A DNA stretch of 64,000 bases, from positions 21,844 through 85,843 of the forward strand of contig QFQI01000011.1 of the NCBI GenBank assembly GCA_003243195.1, written 5' to 3'. The notes beneath the pieces were generated by a model. The model had not been told where the DNA came from. It saw only the letters and a program-made list of their open reading frames with translations, and did no database searches. Origin of the DNA: Sphingomonas taxi. GTDB taxonomy: Bacteria; Pseudomonadota; Alphaproteobacteria; Sphingomonadales; Sphingomonadaceae. This document shows, piece by piece, positions 18,181-27,094 of this stretch (within the stretch, counting starts at the first letter, position 1; every line of letters begins with the position of its first letter). A program made the position numbers and the translations under genes.

Positions 18181-19329
18181 CTAGCATGGCGCCCGCAGCC
18201 GCGCGACGAAAAAACCGTCGGTGCCGTCGTGCGCCGGTGTCAGCCGCACACCGGCACCATGCGGTCGCCCGAAGGGCAGTACCGGGCGCTCGACGTTCCA
18301 GCCCGGATGCGCGGCGAGGAAGGCGTCGACCTGCGCCGGCCCCTCGCCGTCGAGCAGCGAACAGACGACATAGACCAGCGCGCCGCCCGGCCGCACCGCG
18401 CCCGCCCCCACCGCCAGCAGGTGACGTTGTGTCTCGATCAGCCGGTCGAGACGCGCGGGGGTCAGGCGCCAGCGCGCCTCCGGGTTGCGCCGCCACGTTC
18501 CCGTCCCGGAACATGGTGCGTCGATCAGCACCACGTCGGCGCGCAGCTCGCCGAGCGTCGCGGCCTCCTGCCCCGGGTTCATCAACAGCGGCGTGATGAT
18601 CGTCGCGCCCGCGCTGGCGGCACGCGGCGCCAGCCGCGACAGGCGCGCGCGGTCGACGTCGCTGGCGACGATCCGTCCTTCATCGCGCATCGCGGCGGCG
18701 AGCGCGAGGCTCTTGCCGCCCGCACCCGCGCACAGATCCAGCACGGTCATGCCGGCGCGCGCCTCCGCCGCCAGCGTCACCGTCTGGCTGCCGGCGTCTT
18801 GCACCTCGACCGGCAGTCGTGCGACATTCGTGCCGGCGGGCAGGCGCCGCGCCATCGGCAGCCCCGCAATCGGTTCCGCACCCGCCAGATCGAACGCGTC
18901 GGCATTCGCCGGGTGAAGCCGCACGTCGAGCGGTGCGCGCCCGATCAACGCCCGCTGCTCCGCCGCGTCCAGCCCCGACGCCGCGAGCCGTTCCTCCAGC
19001 CAGCGTGGATGCAGCCCCTCGGCAGCCGGCGCCTCGTCGCCGATCGGTGCCGGGCCGTGCGCCGAGCCGTCGAAGGTCGTCGCCAGCACCGGATCGGCGG
19101 CCGCTAGCGCCAGCATCGCCGCGCGACCGTCCGCCGGCCGTTCGCCCAGGCGCCGGATGGCCGCATAGACCAGCTCGCGTACCGCGCGCCGGTCCTTCGA
19201 CCCGGCATAGCGGCGTTGCGCGAAATAGCGCGAGATCAGCGTGTCCGCCGCCGCACCGCCCTCGTGCGCGGCCGCGACGATCGCATCGAGCAGCTCGATC
19301 GCGGCCTGGGTACGTGCGGCCGGCGTCAC
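18181..19329 (-). CDS. rsmB: 16S rRNA m5C967 methyltransferase family (RsmB-like)
   Basis: About 382 residues. The N-terminal helical NusB-like region is short; the SAM domain carries LDLCAGAGGKSLALAAAM, the motif IV IDAPCSGTGTWRRNPE with its catalytic Cys, and motif VI YVVCSLLDGEG with the second Cys. RsmB-type enzymes make 5-methylcytosine in rRNA, and this layout is typical of the alphaproteobacterial RsmB group. GTG 19329 is the likely start; the frame continues upstream with Arg-rich, non-conserved sequence. The exact target base is inferred from the family. Confidence 0.85.
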   Translation of the reverse strand: MTPAARTQAAIELLDAIVAAAHEGGAAADTLISRYFAQRRYAGSKDRRAVRELVYAAIRRLGERPADGRAAMLALAAADPVLATTFDGSAHGPAPIGDEAPAAEGLHPRWLEERLAASGLDAAEQRALIGRAPLDVRLHPANADAFDLAGAEPIAGLPMARRLPAGTNVARLPVEVQDAGSQTVTLAAEARAGMTVLDLCAGAGGKSLALAAAMRDEGRIVASDVDRARLSRLAPRAASAGATIITPLLMNPGQEAATLGELRADVVLIDAPCSGTGTWRRNPEARWRLTPARLDRLIETQRHLLAVGAGAVRPGGALVYVVCSLLDGEGPAQVDAFLAAHPGWNVERPVLPFGRPHGAGVRLTPAHDGTDGFFVARLRAPC

Positions 19330-19448
19330 GCGATGTCGCCAGGGTGGAGGACGGGGCGCGAGGCGAAGATGGTCATGACCGGGCCTTCTGACAGAAGCGC
19401 GTGACGTCCCACGGGCTGCGCTGGGATGCGACCGCTCCCCGGCACGCC

Positions 19449-20906
19449 TCAACGCGTCGGATAATTGGGTGCCTCGCGCGTGATCGTCACGTCATGGACG
19501 TGGCTTTCCTTCAGGCCCGCGCCGGTGATCTGGACGAATCGGGCGCGCTGCTGGAGATCGCGGATCGTGGCCGAGCCGGTATAGCCCATCGCCGCCTTGA
19601 TCCCGCCGACCAACTGGTGGATCACGTCGCGAGCCGGCCCCTTGTACGGCACCTGCCCTTCGATCCCTTCCGGCACCAGCTTCATCTGATCGCGCACCTC
19701 ACCCTGGAAGTAACGGTCGGCCGAACCGCGCCCCATCGCGCCGACGCTTCCCATGCCGCGATAGGATTTGTACGCACGCCCTTGATAAAGGAATGTTTCC
19801 CCGGGCGCCTCCTCGGTGCCGGCCAGCAGCGACCCGACCATGCAGGTCGATGCGCCCGCCGCCAGCGCCTTGGCGAGATCGCCCGAGGTACGCAGCCCGC
19901 CGTCGGCGATCACCGGCACGCCCGACGTCGCGCCGGCCTCGGCACAGTCCATCACCGCCGTTAGTTGCGGCACGCCGACACCGGCGACCACGCGCGTCGT
20001 GCAGATCGAGCCAGGCCCGATGCCGACCTTGATCCCGTCCGCGCCGGCGCCGATCAGCGCGCGCGTCGCCTCGGCGGTGGCGACGTTGCCCGCAATGACC
20101 TGCACGGCGTTGGACAGCTTCTTCACCCGCTCCACGGCGCGCGCGACCTCGCTATTGTGGCCATGCGCGGTGTCGATCACGATCAGGTCGCACTCGGCAT
20201 CCACCAGCGCCTCGGTGCGCGCGAACCCCTTGTCCCCGACCGTGGTAGCGGCGGCGACGCGCAGCCGCCCGGCGGCGTCCTTGGTCGCCTCCGGATACAT
20301 CACCGCCTTCTCGATATCCTTGACCGTGATGAGGCCGACGCAACGATAAGCGTCGTCCACCACCAGCAGCTTCTCGATACGGCGCTGGTGGAGCAGGCGG
20401 CGCGCCTCCTCCTGCCCGACCCCGGTGCTGACAGTGGCGAGGTTGTCGCGCGTCATCAGTTCGGCGACCGGCTGGTCGGGGTTTTCGGCGAAGCGCACGT
20501 CGCGGTTCGTGAGGATGCCGACCAGCTTGCCGTCACGCTCGACGACCGGGATGCCGCTGATGCGGTGCGCGGCCATCAGCGCCTGCGCCTGCGCCAGCGT
20601 GGCTTCGGGCGCGATCGTGATCGGGTTGACGACCATGCCGCTTTCGAAGCGCTTGACCTGGCGCACCGCGGCGACCTGTTCGTCGACGGTCAGGTTGCGG
20701 TGGAGCACGCCCATCCCGCCGAGCTGCGCCATGACGATCGCCATGTCGGCCTCGGTCACGGTATCCATCGCGGACGACAGCACGGGGATGTTGAGCGAGA
20801 TGCCGCGCGTCACCTGCGTGCGGGTATCGGCCTCGCCGGGAAGGACGCCCGACTCCGCCGGCACGAGCAGCACGTCATCGAAGGTGAGGCCGAGGCGGAT
20901 GTCCAT
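19449..20906 (-). CDS. guaB: IMP dehydrogenase
   Basis: A 485-residue enzyme with LTFDDVLLVPAESGVLP at the N-terminus, two CBS domains at about residues 95-205, and the catalytic loop GIGPGSICTTRVVAGVGVPQ whose Cys attacks IMP. YRGMGSVGAM follows. GuaB oxidises IMP to XMP with NAD, the committed step to guanine nucleotides. The start at 20906 gives MDIRLGLTFDDV, as in orthologues; the upstream extension is not conserved. guaA is not in the window. Confidence 0.97.
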   Translation of the reverse strand: MDIRLGLTFDDVLLVPAESGVLPGEADTRTQVTRGISLNIPVLSSAMDTVTEADMAIVMAQLGGMGVLHRNLTVDEQVAAVRQVKRFESGMVVNPITIAPEATLAQAQALMAAHRISGIPVVERDGKLVGILTNRDVRFAENPDQPVAELMTRDNLATVSTGVGQEEARRLLHQRRIEKLLVVDDAYRCVGLITVKDIEKAVMYPEATKDAAGRLRVAAATTVGDKGFARTEALVDAECDLIVIDTAHGHNSEVARAVERVKKLSNAVQVIAGNVATAEATRALIGAGADGIKVGIGPGSICTTRVVAGVGVPQLTAVMDCAEAGATSGVPVIADGGLRTSGDLAKALAAGASTCMVGSLLAGTEEAPGETFLYQGRAYKSYRGMGSVGAMGRGSADRYFQGEVRDQMKLVPEGIEGQVPYKGPARDVIHQLVGGIKAAMGYTGSATIRDLQQRARFVQITGAGLKESHVHDVTITREAPNYPTR

Positions 20907-21041
20907 GGAGCGCCGAATCCTGTCGGGGTGAGGAGGTGGCGCGCCATGTAACCGCAACCTGCGCGGACGGCTAGTGCCCTGCCGCGCGCGCCCGATCGTC
21001 AATGTGATCGCGTCGCCGCGATGGCCATGATGATCGGGACG

Positions 21042-22652
21042 TCAGGCGTCCGCGCGCGCCACCTTCGGTGCGGCCTCCCGGACGCCCTGGTCGACATGTT
21101 CCGCGAATTGCGCGAAATTGTCGTTGAAGAGGTCGACCAGCTTCGCTGCGGTGGCGTCATAGTCGGCCTTGTTCGCCCAGGTTTCGCGTGGGTCGAGGAT
21201 CGCAGTGTCGACGCCGGGCACCGATACCGGCACTTTGAAGCCGAAGTTCGGGTCGGTGCGGAATTCCGCATCGTTCAGGCTGCCGTCCAGCGCCGCGTTC
21301 AGCAGCGCGCGCGTCGCCTTGATTGGCATGCGGTGCCCGGTGCCATATTTGCCGCCGGTCCAGCCGGTGTTGACCAGCCAGCAATCCACCCCGCCCCGGG
21401 CGATCCGCTCCTTGAGCAGATTACCGTAGACCGACGGATGGCGCGGCATGAACGGCGCGCCGAAGCATGTGGAGAAGGTCGCGTCCGGTTCGGTCACGCC
21501 GATCTCGGTGCCCGCGACGCGCGCGGTATAGCCCGACAGGAAATGGTACATCGCCTGATCCGGCGTCAGCTTGGCGATCGGCGGCAGGATGCCATACGCA
21601 TCGGCGGTCAGCATCACGATGCTGCGCGGCGTACCACCCATGTTCTCGTCCGACGCGTTCGGGATGAAGTCGATCGGATATGCGCCGCGGCTGTTCTCGG
21701 CCAGGCTGTTGTCGTCCAGGTCGAGCTGGCGCGTCACCTCGTCCATCACGACGTTTTCCAGCACCGTGCCGAAACGCTTGGTGGTGGCGAAGATCTCCGG
21801 CTCGGCCTCGGGCGACAGGCGGATCATCTTGGCGTAGCAGCCACCCTCGAAGTTGAAGACCGCATCGTCGGACCAGCCGTGCTCGTCGTCGCCGATCAGC
21901 GTGCGCTTGGGATCAGCCGACAGCGTCGTCTTGCCGGTGCCCGACAGGCCGAAGAAGACCGCGGTGCGGCCATCGGCGCCCATGTTGGCGGAACAATGCA
22001 TCGGCATCACGCCGGTCGGCGGCAGCAGGTAGTTGAGGATGCCGAACACCGACTTCTTCATCTCGCCGGCGTAGCGCGTGCCGCCGATCAGGATCAGCTT
22101 CTCGCTCAGGTTGACCGCGATCACCGTCTCGCTGCGGCAGCCGTGGCGCGCCGGATCGGCGCGGAAGCTGGGCAGGTCGATGATCGTGTAATCGGGTGCG
22201 AAACCCTTCAGTTCCGCCTCCGCCGGACGCACCAGCATCGTGCGGATGAACAGGTTGTGCCACGCCAGTTCGGTGACGACGCGCACGCCCACCCGGTGGC
22301 CGGGCTGCGATCCGCCGTACAGATCCTGCACGAACAGGTCGCTCTTGCCATGCAAGGCGGTCAGGAAATCGGCCTTGAGCGCCGCGAAATGCGCCGGTTC
22401 CATCGCCTTGTTCGACTTGCCCCACCAGACGGTCGATTCCGTCTCGGCATCGCGGACGATGAACTTGTCCTGCGCGGAGCGGCCAGTGTGCGCGCCGGTT
22501 TCCACCACCAGCGGCCCGTCGGCGGACAGCTTGCCCTCGTTACGCGCGACGGCCGCCTCGACGAGTCGCGCGGTGACCAGGTTCCAGTGCAGCGTGGCAC
22601 GGGTTTCGATGCCCTGCGTCTCGAGCCCGGCATCCGGAATACGATCGCTCAA
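21042..22652 (-). CDS. pckA: ATP-dependent phosphoenolpyruvate carboxykinase
   Basis: A 536-residue PckA with the kinase P-loop GLSGTGKTTLSADP, the metal/nucleotide site IGDDEHGWSD, and the oxaloacetate site near NLFIRTMLVRP. It converts oxaloacetate to PEP, the first committed gluconeogenic step. The start appears to be TTG at 22652 (giving MSDRIPDAG), with AGGA 7 bases upstream; the nearby ATG is in a frame that stops at once. It is divergent from chvI across 167 bp. pckA next to chvI/chvG and the regulatory PTS is a conserved alphaproteobacterial arrangement. Confidence 0.96.
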   Translation of the reverse strand: MSDRIPDAGLETQGIETRATLHWNLVTARLVEAAVARNEGKLSADGPLVVETGAHTGRSAQDKFIVRDAETESTVWWGKSNKAMEPAHFAALKADFLTALHGKSDLFVQDLYGGSQPGHRVGVRVVTELAWHNLFIRTMLVRPAEAELKGFAPDYTIIDLPSFRADPARHGCRSETVIAVNLSEKLILIGGTRYAGEMKKSVFGILNYLLPPTGVMPMHCSANMGADGRTAVFFGLSGTGKTTLSADPKRTLIGDDEHGWSDDAVFNFEGGCYAKMIRLSPEAEPEIFATTKRFGTVLENVVMDEVTRQLDLDDNSLAENSRGAYPIDFIPNASDENMGGTPRSIVMLTADAYGILPPIAKLTPDQAMYHFLSGYTARVAGTEIGVTEPDATFSTCFGAPFMPRHPSVYGNLLKERIARGGVDCWLVNTGWTGGKYGTGHRMPIKATRALLNAALDGSLNDAEFRTDPNFGFKVPVSVPGVDTAILDPRETWANKADYDATAAKLVDLFNDNFAQFAEHVDQGVREAAPKVARADA

Positions 22653-22819
22653 TGGTCCATCCTCTTCGTTCGCGCGCCGGCCCGGCGCTTCGTGACAGAC
22701 GCCAGATACGTGAGCGCGACAGGCGCGTCAAACATGTTAAACACGCGCCGGCGGTACGCGCCATTGAGCATCGCGCCGCTTTCGCCTAATCACGACATCG
22801 ACATGAGCCGCCCCCGGAA

Positions 22820-23524
22820 ATGACCGCCACGATCGCGCTGGTCGATGACGATCGCAACATCCTGACATCGGTTTCGATCGCGCTGCAGGCCGAGGGTTTC
22901 CTGACGCGCCTGTATTCCGACGGCGAGGCGGCGCTGAAGGCGTTGACCGACAACCCGCCCGACCTGGCGATCTTCGACATCAAGATGCCGAAGATGGACG
23001 GACTGGAGTTGCTGCGCCGCCTGCGGGAGAAGAGCCGCGTGCCGGTGATCTTCCTGACCAGCAAGGACGACGAGCTGGACGAGGCGCTGGGGCTGGCGAT
23101 GGGGGCGGACGATTATATCGCCAAGCCGTTCAGCCAGCGGCTGCTGATCGCGCGCATCCGCGCCATCCTGCGCCGTACCGAGCCGGCGACGACGGGCGAG
23201 GCGGATGCGGACGCGGCGCAGGGGCCGCTGGAGCGCGGGCGGCTGGTCATGGACCCCGCCCGGCACCGCGTGACGTGGGACGGCAATCCGGTGACGCTGA
23301 CCGTCACCGAATTCCTGATCCTCGAAACGCTCGCCCAGCGCCCGGGCATCGTGAAGACCCGCAACCAGTTGATGGACGCGGCCTATCAGGACGATATCTA
23401 CGTCGACGATCGCACCATCGACAGCCATATCAAGCGCGTGCGCCGCAAGTTCCGCGAAGCGGATCCGGCGTTCGATTCGATCGAGACGCTCTATGGCGCC
23501 GGCTACCGCTTTTCGGAGGAGTGA
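22820..23524 (+). CDS. chvI: ChvI-type response regulator
   Basis: A 234-residue OmpR-class regulator. The receiver domain (residues 4-118) has the acidic DDD pocket, the phosphorylation Asp in LAIFDIKMPKMDGLELL and Lys in IAKPFS. The winged-helix domain (about 135-232) ends IETLYGAGYRF. ChvI works with the sensor ChvG encoded next, controlling envelope and acid responses in alphaproteobacteria. The chvG frame begins inside its 3' end. pckA divergent upstream is a known ChvGI-linked neighbour. Confidence 0.93.
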   Translation: MTATIALVDDDRNILTSVSIALQAEGFLTRLYSDGEAALKALTDNPPDLAIFDIKMPKMDGLELLRRLREKSRVPVIFLTSKDDELDEALGLAMGADDYIAKPFSQRLLIARIRAILRRTEPATTGEADADAAQGPLERGRLVMDPARHRVTWDGNPVTLTVTEFLILETLAQRPGIVKTRNQLMDAAYQDDIYVDDRTIDSHIKRVRRKFREADPAFDSIETLYGAGYRFSEE

Positions 23525-25067
23525 CGCCGCCGAGCAGGCGCGCGACTGGTCGGGGCGCGTCTCGCTCACGCCGCGCATCCTGGCGGTCAACGTGCTGGCG
23601 TTGCTGCTGCTGGGGGGCGGCTTCTTCTATCTCGACTCGTTCCGCAGCCGTATCCTGGACGGCCGGTCGGTGCAGGCCGGTCGCGAGGTGCGGCTGATGG
23701 CCGAGGCGCTGGACGCGGTGACGCCGGATCGCCGCGAAGCGCTGCTGGTACGATTGGCGCGCGACACGGGCACGCGGCTGCGGGTGTACGACAGGCGGGG
23801 CATGGCGCTGGCGGACACGCGCGCGCTGGGCGTCGCCAATTTCCGTCTCGACGATCCCGACGACGATCCGCTCGCGCGGCGCAGCGCGCGCTGGCTGGAC
23901 GCCGCGATCGACCGCATCGTGCGCGCGCCGCTCGCGCCCGCCTATCGCGAGCGGCGCGACGGACGGCGCTGGCCGGACGTGCGCGCGGCACTCGCCGGGC
24001 GTGCGCACGCCGCGACCCTGTGGCGCGCGCCGGACCGCACCCCGGTCATCACCGCCGCCGCGCCGCTGGCCGGCGGGCTGGCGCTGATGTCGACGGTCAA
24101 CGCACGCGACGTGACCGAGCGGGTGCGCGCCGAACGGTTCCGGCTCGCCATGGTGGTGCTGGTCGCCTCAGCGATCTCAATCGGCCTGTCGCTGTTCCTG
24201 GCGCGGACGATCGTCAATCCACTGCGGTTGCTGGCTCGCGCGGCGGTACGGGTGCGGCTGGGGCGCGCGCGCGAGGTGATCGTGCCGCGCCTGCCCGCCC
24301 GCCGCGACGAGATCGGGATGCTGGCCCGCGCGCTGTCGGACATGTCGCTGGCGCTGCGCGCGCGGATCGACGCGACGGAGGCGTTCGCCGCCGACGTGAC
24401 GCACGAACTGAAGAACCCGCTTGCGTCGCTGCGATCGGCGACCGACGCGCTGGGCCGGGTCACCGACGAGGCGCTGCGGGAGCGGTTGCTGGCGATCGTC
24501 AACGACGACGTGCACCGGCTCGACCGGCTCATCAGCGACATTTCCGACGCCTCGCGCCTCGATGCGCAGCTCAGCCGCGCGACCTTCGATCCGGTGGATG
24601 TCGTGGCCATGCTGGCGGCGATGGTGGCGCAGCGCGACGAACGCGGGCTGCCGCGCGACGTGCGGTTGCGCTTCGACCCGGATGGCGTACCATTGGTGGT
24701 CGCGGGCGAAGGCGCGCGGCTGGAGCGTGTGTTCGCCAACCTGATCGACAATGCGGTGTCCTTCTCGCCGGCGGGCGGGCTGGTGAACGTCTCTGCGCGA
24801 CGCGACCGTTCGATGGTGGAGGTGTGGGTGGAGGACGAAGGGCCGGGTGTGCCGGAGGACGCGCGCGAGACGATCTTTCGCCGCTTTCATTCCGTGCGCC
24901 CGGCGCAGGAGACGTTCGGCCAGCATTCCGGGCTGGGGCTTGCCATCGCGCGCACCATCGTCGAGGCACACCAGGGCGAGATCGGCGTGGAACCGCGCGA
25001 GGACCGGCTGCGCGGCGCGCGCTTCGTGGTACGGCTGCCGCTTGCCGACGTGCGGCCCGGCGCATGA
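23493..25067 (+). CDS. chvG: ChvG-type sensor histidine kinase
   Basis: A 524-residue sensor. One membrane helix lies at about residues 28-46 (ILAVNVLALLLLGGGFFYL), followed by a periplasmic sensing region, a second helix near 210-230 and a HAMP linker. The HisKA motif is FAADVTHELKNPLASLRS (phospho-His), and the ATPase domain has NLIDNAVSF and VEDEGPGVP. ChvG phosphorylates ChvI. ATG 23493 lies 32 bases inside chvI; no other in-frame ATG, GTG or TTG precedes the first membrane helix, which decides the start. The hprK start overlaps its stop. Confidence 0.92.
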   Translation: MAPATAFRRSDAAEQARDWSGRVSLTPRILAVNVLALLLLGGGFFYLDSFRSRILDGRSVQAGREVRLMAEALDAVTPDRREALLVRLARDTGTRLRVYDRRGMALADTRALGVANFRLDDPDDDPLARRSARWLDAAIDRIVRAPLAPAYRERRDGRRWPDVRAALAGRAHAATLWRAPDRTPVITAAAPLAGGLALMSTVNARDVTERVRAERFRLAMVVLVASAISIGLSLFLARTIVNPLRLLARAAVRVRLGRAREVIVPRLPARRDEIGMLARALSDMSLALRARIDATEAFAADVTHELKNPLASLRSATDALGRVTDEALRERLLAIVNDDVHRLDRLISDISDASRLDAQLSRATFDPVDVVAMLAAMVAQRDERGLPRDVRLRFDPDGVPLVVAGEGARLERVFANLIDNAVSFSPAGGLVNVSARRDRSMVEVWVEDEGPGVPEDARETIFRRFHSVRPAQETFGQHSGLGLAIARTIVEAHQGEIGVEPREDRLRGARFVVRLPLADVRPGA

Positions 25068-25492
25068 GCGAGACGATCACGATCCACGCCACCTGCGTCG
25101 CCATCGACGGCCGCGCCGTGCTGCTGACCGGCCCGTCGGGCGCGGGCAAGTCCGACCTGGCGATGCGGTTGATCGACCGGGGCGCGATCTTGGTGTCGGA
25201 CGACTATACCGTGCTGGTCCGCGCGGACGGCACGCTGATCGCCGGTGCACCCCCGACCATCGCCGGCCAGATCGAGGTACGCGGGCTGGGCATCATCGCC
25301 CGACCGTCGCGCGATGCCGTGCCGGTGGCGCTGGCGGTCGACCTTCGCCGCGAGGACGAGCGCATGCCCGAGCCGCATAGCGTCGCGATCCACGGCGTGG
25401 CGGTGCCGCAGGTGGCGATCGACCCGCGCTTCCCCTCCGCGCCGATCAAGGTGGAATGGGCGCTGGCCCGCCAGGCGGAGACGCGCGCATGA
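25064..25492 (+). CDS. hprK: HPr kinase/phosphorylase, short alphaproteobacterial form
   Basis: A 142-residue protein corresponding only to the C-terminal kinase domain of Gram-positive HprK. The P-loop is LLTGPSGAGKSDLAMRLIDR near residue 22 and the conserved IEVRGLGII follows. The N-terminal regulatory domain is absent, as is usual in alphaproteobacteria. It phosphorylates a serine of HPr, here probably the HPr encoded at 26807, and so tunes the regulatory PTS. It overlaps chvG and rapZ by four bases on each side. Confidence 0.93.
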   Translation: MSETITIHATCVAIDGRAVLLTGPSGAGKSDLAMRLIDRGAILVSDDYTVLVRADGTLIAGAPPTIAGQIEVRGLGIIARPSRDAVPVALAVDLRREDERMPEPHSVAIHGVAVPQVAIDPRFPSAPIKVEWALARQAETRA

Positions 25493-26385
25493 ACGAGGTG
25501 CTGCTGGTCACCGGCATGGCGGGCGCGGGCGTCAGCACCGTGCTGAAGACGCTGGAGGACATGGGCTGGGAGACAGTGGACAATGTGCCGCTGTCGCTGT
25601 TGCTGCGCGTGGTCGCGGCGCCTTCGCAGATCGGCGAGGCGCCACGGCCGATGGCGATCGGTTTCGGCACGCGCACCCGCAACTTCGACGCCGAGGCCGC
25701 GCTGCGCGGCTTCGAACAGTTGCGCGAGCGCGGCGACAATGTCGGGTTGCTGTTTCTCGATTGTTCGGGCGAGGAACTGGCGCGGCGCTATGCCGAAACA
25801 CGTCGCCGCCACCCTCTGGCCGACGATCGCCCCGCGGTGGAGGGCATTCAGTTGGAGCGCCGCCTTCTCGCGCCGCTGCGCGAACGTGCGAACCGCCTGA
25901 TCGACACCACGCATCACAAGGCCAACGTACTGGCGCAGCAGGTCCGGCATACTTTCGCGCGCGAGGCGACGATCGGCACGACGCTGACCATCGAGTCGTT
26001 CGGCTTCGCGCGCGGTATCCCGGCGGGCGTGGACATGGTGTTCGACATGCGCTTCCTGCGCAATCCGCACTGGGATGCGGCCTTGCGTCCCTTTACGGGA
26101 CGGGATCCCGCCGTCGCCGCCTATGTCGCGGCCGACCCCGCCTATGACGAGGCGCTCGCGCGGATCGAGGAACTGCTCCTTCTGCTGCTTCCGCGCTACC
26201 GGGCGGAAGGGAAGCCCTATGTGACGATCGCGTTCGGCTGCACCGGAGGCAAGCATCGGTCGGTCCATGTCGCGGAGCGCGTGGCAGGACGGTTGCGCGA
26301 CGCGGGATTTTGCCCCACGATCGTGCATCGCGATCTGGCGGCGGCGCCGCAGGATGCGCTCGAGGGGCGACCAACGGGTCAATGA
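25489..26385 (+). CDS. rapZ: RapZ-family nucleotide-binding protein
   Basis: A 298-residue RapZ/YvcJ-type protein. The P-loop-like VTGMAGAGVSTVLKTLEDMG is followed by the family ETVDNVP motif, with ATIGTTLTIESFGFARGIP, DMRFLRNPHW and IAFGCTGGKHRSVHVAE in the C-terminal domain. In enterobacteria RapZ targets the GlmZ sRNA to RNase E; in alphaproteobacteria its role is less clear, but it sits in the PTS operon. The P-loop here reads GMAGAGVS, with Val in place of the usual Lys of a GKS/T loop, as is variable in some lineages. ATG 25489 overlaps the hprK stop. Confidence 0.92.
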   Translation: MNEVLLVTGMAGAGVSTVLKTLEDMGWETVDNVPLSLLLRVVAAPSQIGEAPRPMAIGFGTRTRNFDAEAALRGFEQLRERGDNVGLLFLDCSGEELARRYAETRRRHPLADDRPAVEGIQLERRLLAPLRERANRLIDTTHHKANVLAQQVRHTFAREATIGTTLTIESFGFARGIPAGVDMVFDMRFLRNPHWDAALRPFTGRDPAVAAYVAADPAYDEALARIEELLLLLLPRYRAEGKPYVTIAFGCTGGKHRSVHVAERVAGRLRDAGFCPTIVHRDLAAAPQDALEGRPTGQ

Positions 26386-26402
26386 ACGGATTATCGAAGC
26401 CA

Positions 26403-26810
26403 ATGATCGGTCTGGTGCTCGTCACCCACGGGCGACTCGCCGACGAGTTCGTCACCGCGATGGAGCACGTCGTCGGGCCGCAGACGCAGGTGCGCACCGT
26501 CGCGATCGGGCCGGAGGATGACATGGAGGCGCGCCGCGCCGACATCGCCGCCACCATCGCGGAGGTGGACGAGGGGCGCGGCGTGATCGTGCTGACCGAC
26601 CTGTTCGGCGGCACCCCCTCGAACCTCGCCATCTCGCTGATGGAGCGCGGCCGGGTCGAGGTGATCGCCGGCATCAACCTGCCGATGCTGATCCGGCTGG
26701 AGTCGGCCCGCAAGTCGATGACCGTTGTCGCCGCGGTCGCCGCCGCGCGGGAGGCGGGGCGTAAATATATCTCGGTCGCATCCGAAGTGCTGGGCGAGGC
26801 CGCGGCTTGA
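26403..26810 (+). CDS. PTS system EIIA component, mannose family
   Basis: A 135-residue EIIA-Man domain with the phosphorylatable His in GLVLVTHGRLADEF and the conserved VLTDLFGGTPSNLA. No EIIB or EIIC genes are nearby, so it probably acts as a regulatory phosphate acceptor from HPr, not as a sugar transporter. ATG 26403 gives the family start MIGLVLV. An alternative ATG at 26382 overlaps the rapZ stop (ATGA) and would add seven residues. Translational coupling favours the latter, homologue alignment the former. Confidence 0.9.
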   Translation: MIGLVLVTHGRLADEFVTAMEHVVGPQTQVRTVAIGPEDDMEARRADIAATIAEVDEGRGVIVLTDLFGGTPSNLAISLMERGRVEVIAGINLPMLIRLESARKSMTVVAAVAAAREAGRKYISVASEVLGEAAA

Positions 26811-27076
26811 CCGTCTCGCGCACCGTCGAAGTCACCAACCGCCGCGGGCTGCATGCGCGCGCCAGCGCCAAGTTCGTCACGCTCGCCTCCGGCCAGCCGA
26901 TCGGGGTGAAGGTCGCCAAGGGTGATTCGGAGGTGATCGGCACGTCGATCATGGGGCTGATGATGCTGGGCGCGGCGAAGGGCGACCATATCACCATCAC
27001 CGCCGAGGGCGATGGCGCGGACGATGTTGTCGCGACGATGTGCGCACTGGTCGAGGGCAAGTTCGGCGAGGATTGA
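26807..27076 (+). CDS. ptsH: Phosphocarrier protein HPr
   Basis: An 89-residue HPr. NRRGLHARASAKFV carries the PEP-dependent His and GTSIMGLMML the regulatory serine that HprK would modify. The start is TTG 26807, overlapping the EIIA stop (TTGA). Together with hprK, rapZ and EIIA this makes a soluble regulatory PTS; enzyme I must be encoded elsewhere. Confidence 0.95.
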   Translation: MTVSRTVEVTNRRGLHARASAKFVTLASGQPIGVKVAKGDSEVIGTSIMGLMMLGAAKGDHITITAEGDGADDVVATMCALVEGKFGED

Positions 27077-27094
27077 TCCTCGCCGCGCGTCATT

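Noticed and set aside
22731..22742. AACATGTT palindrome in the pckA-chvI intergenic region as a regulator site
   Set aside because: Eight-base palindromes are common, and there is no repeat or known matrix to tie it to ChvI or another factor.
26382..26402. Extended start of the EIIA gene overlapping rapZ
   Set aside because: It is possible by coupling, but the added MNGLSKP is not typical of the family, so it is kept only as an alternative.
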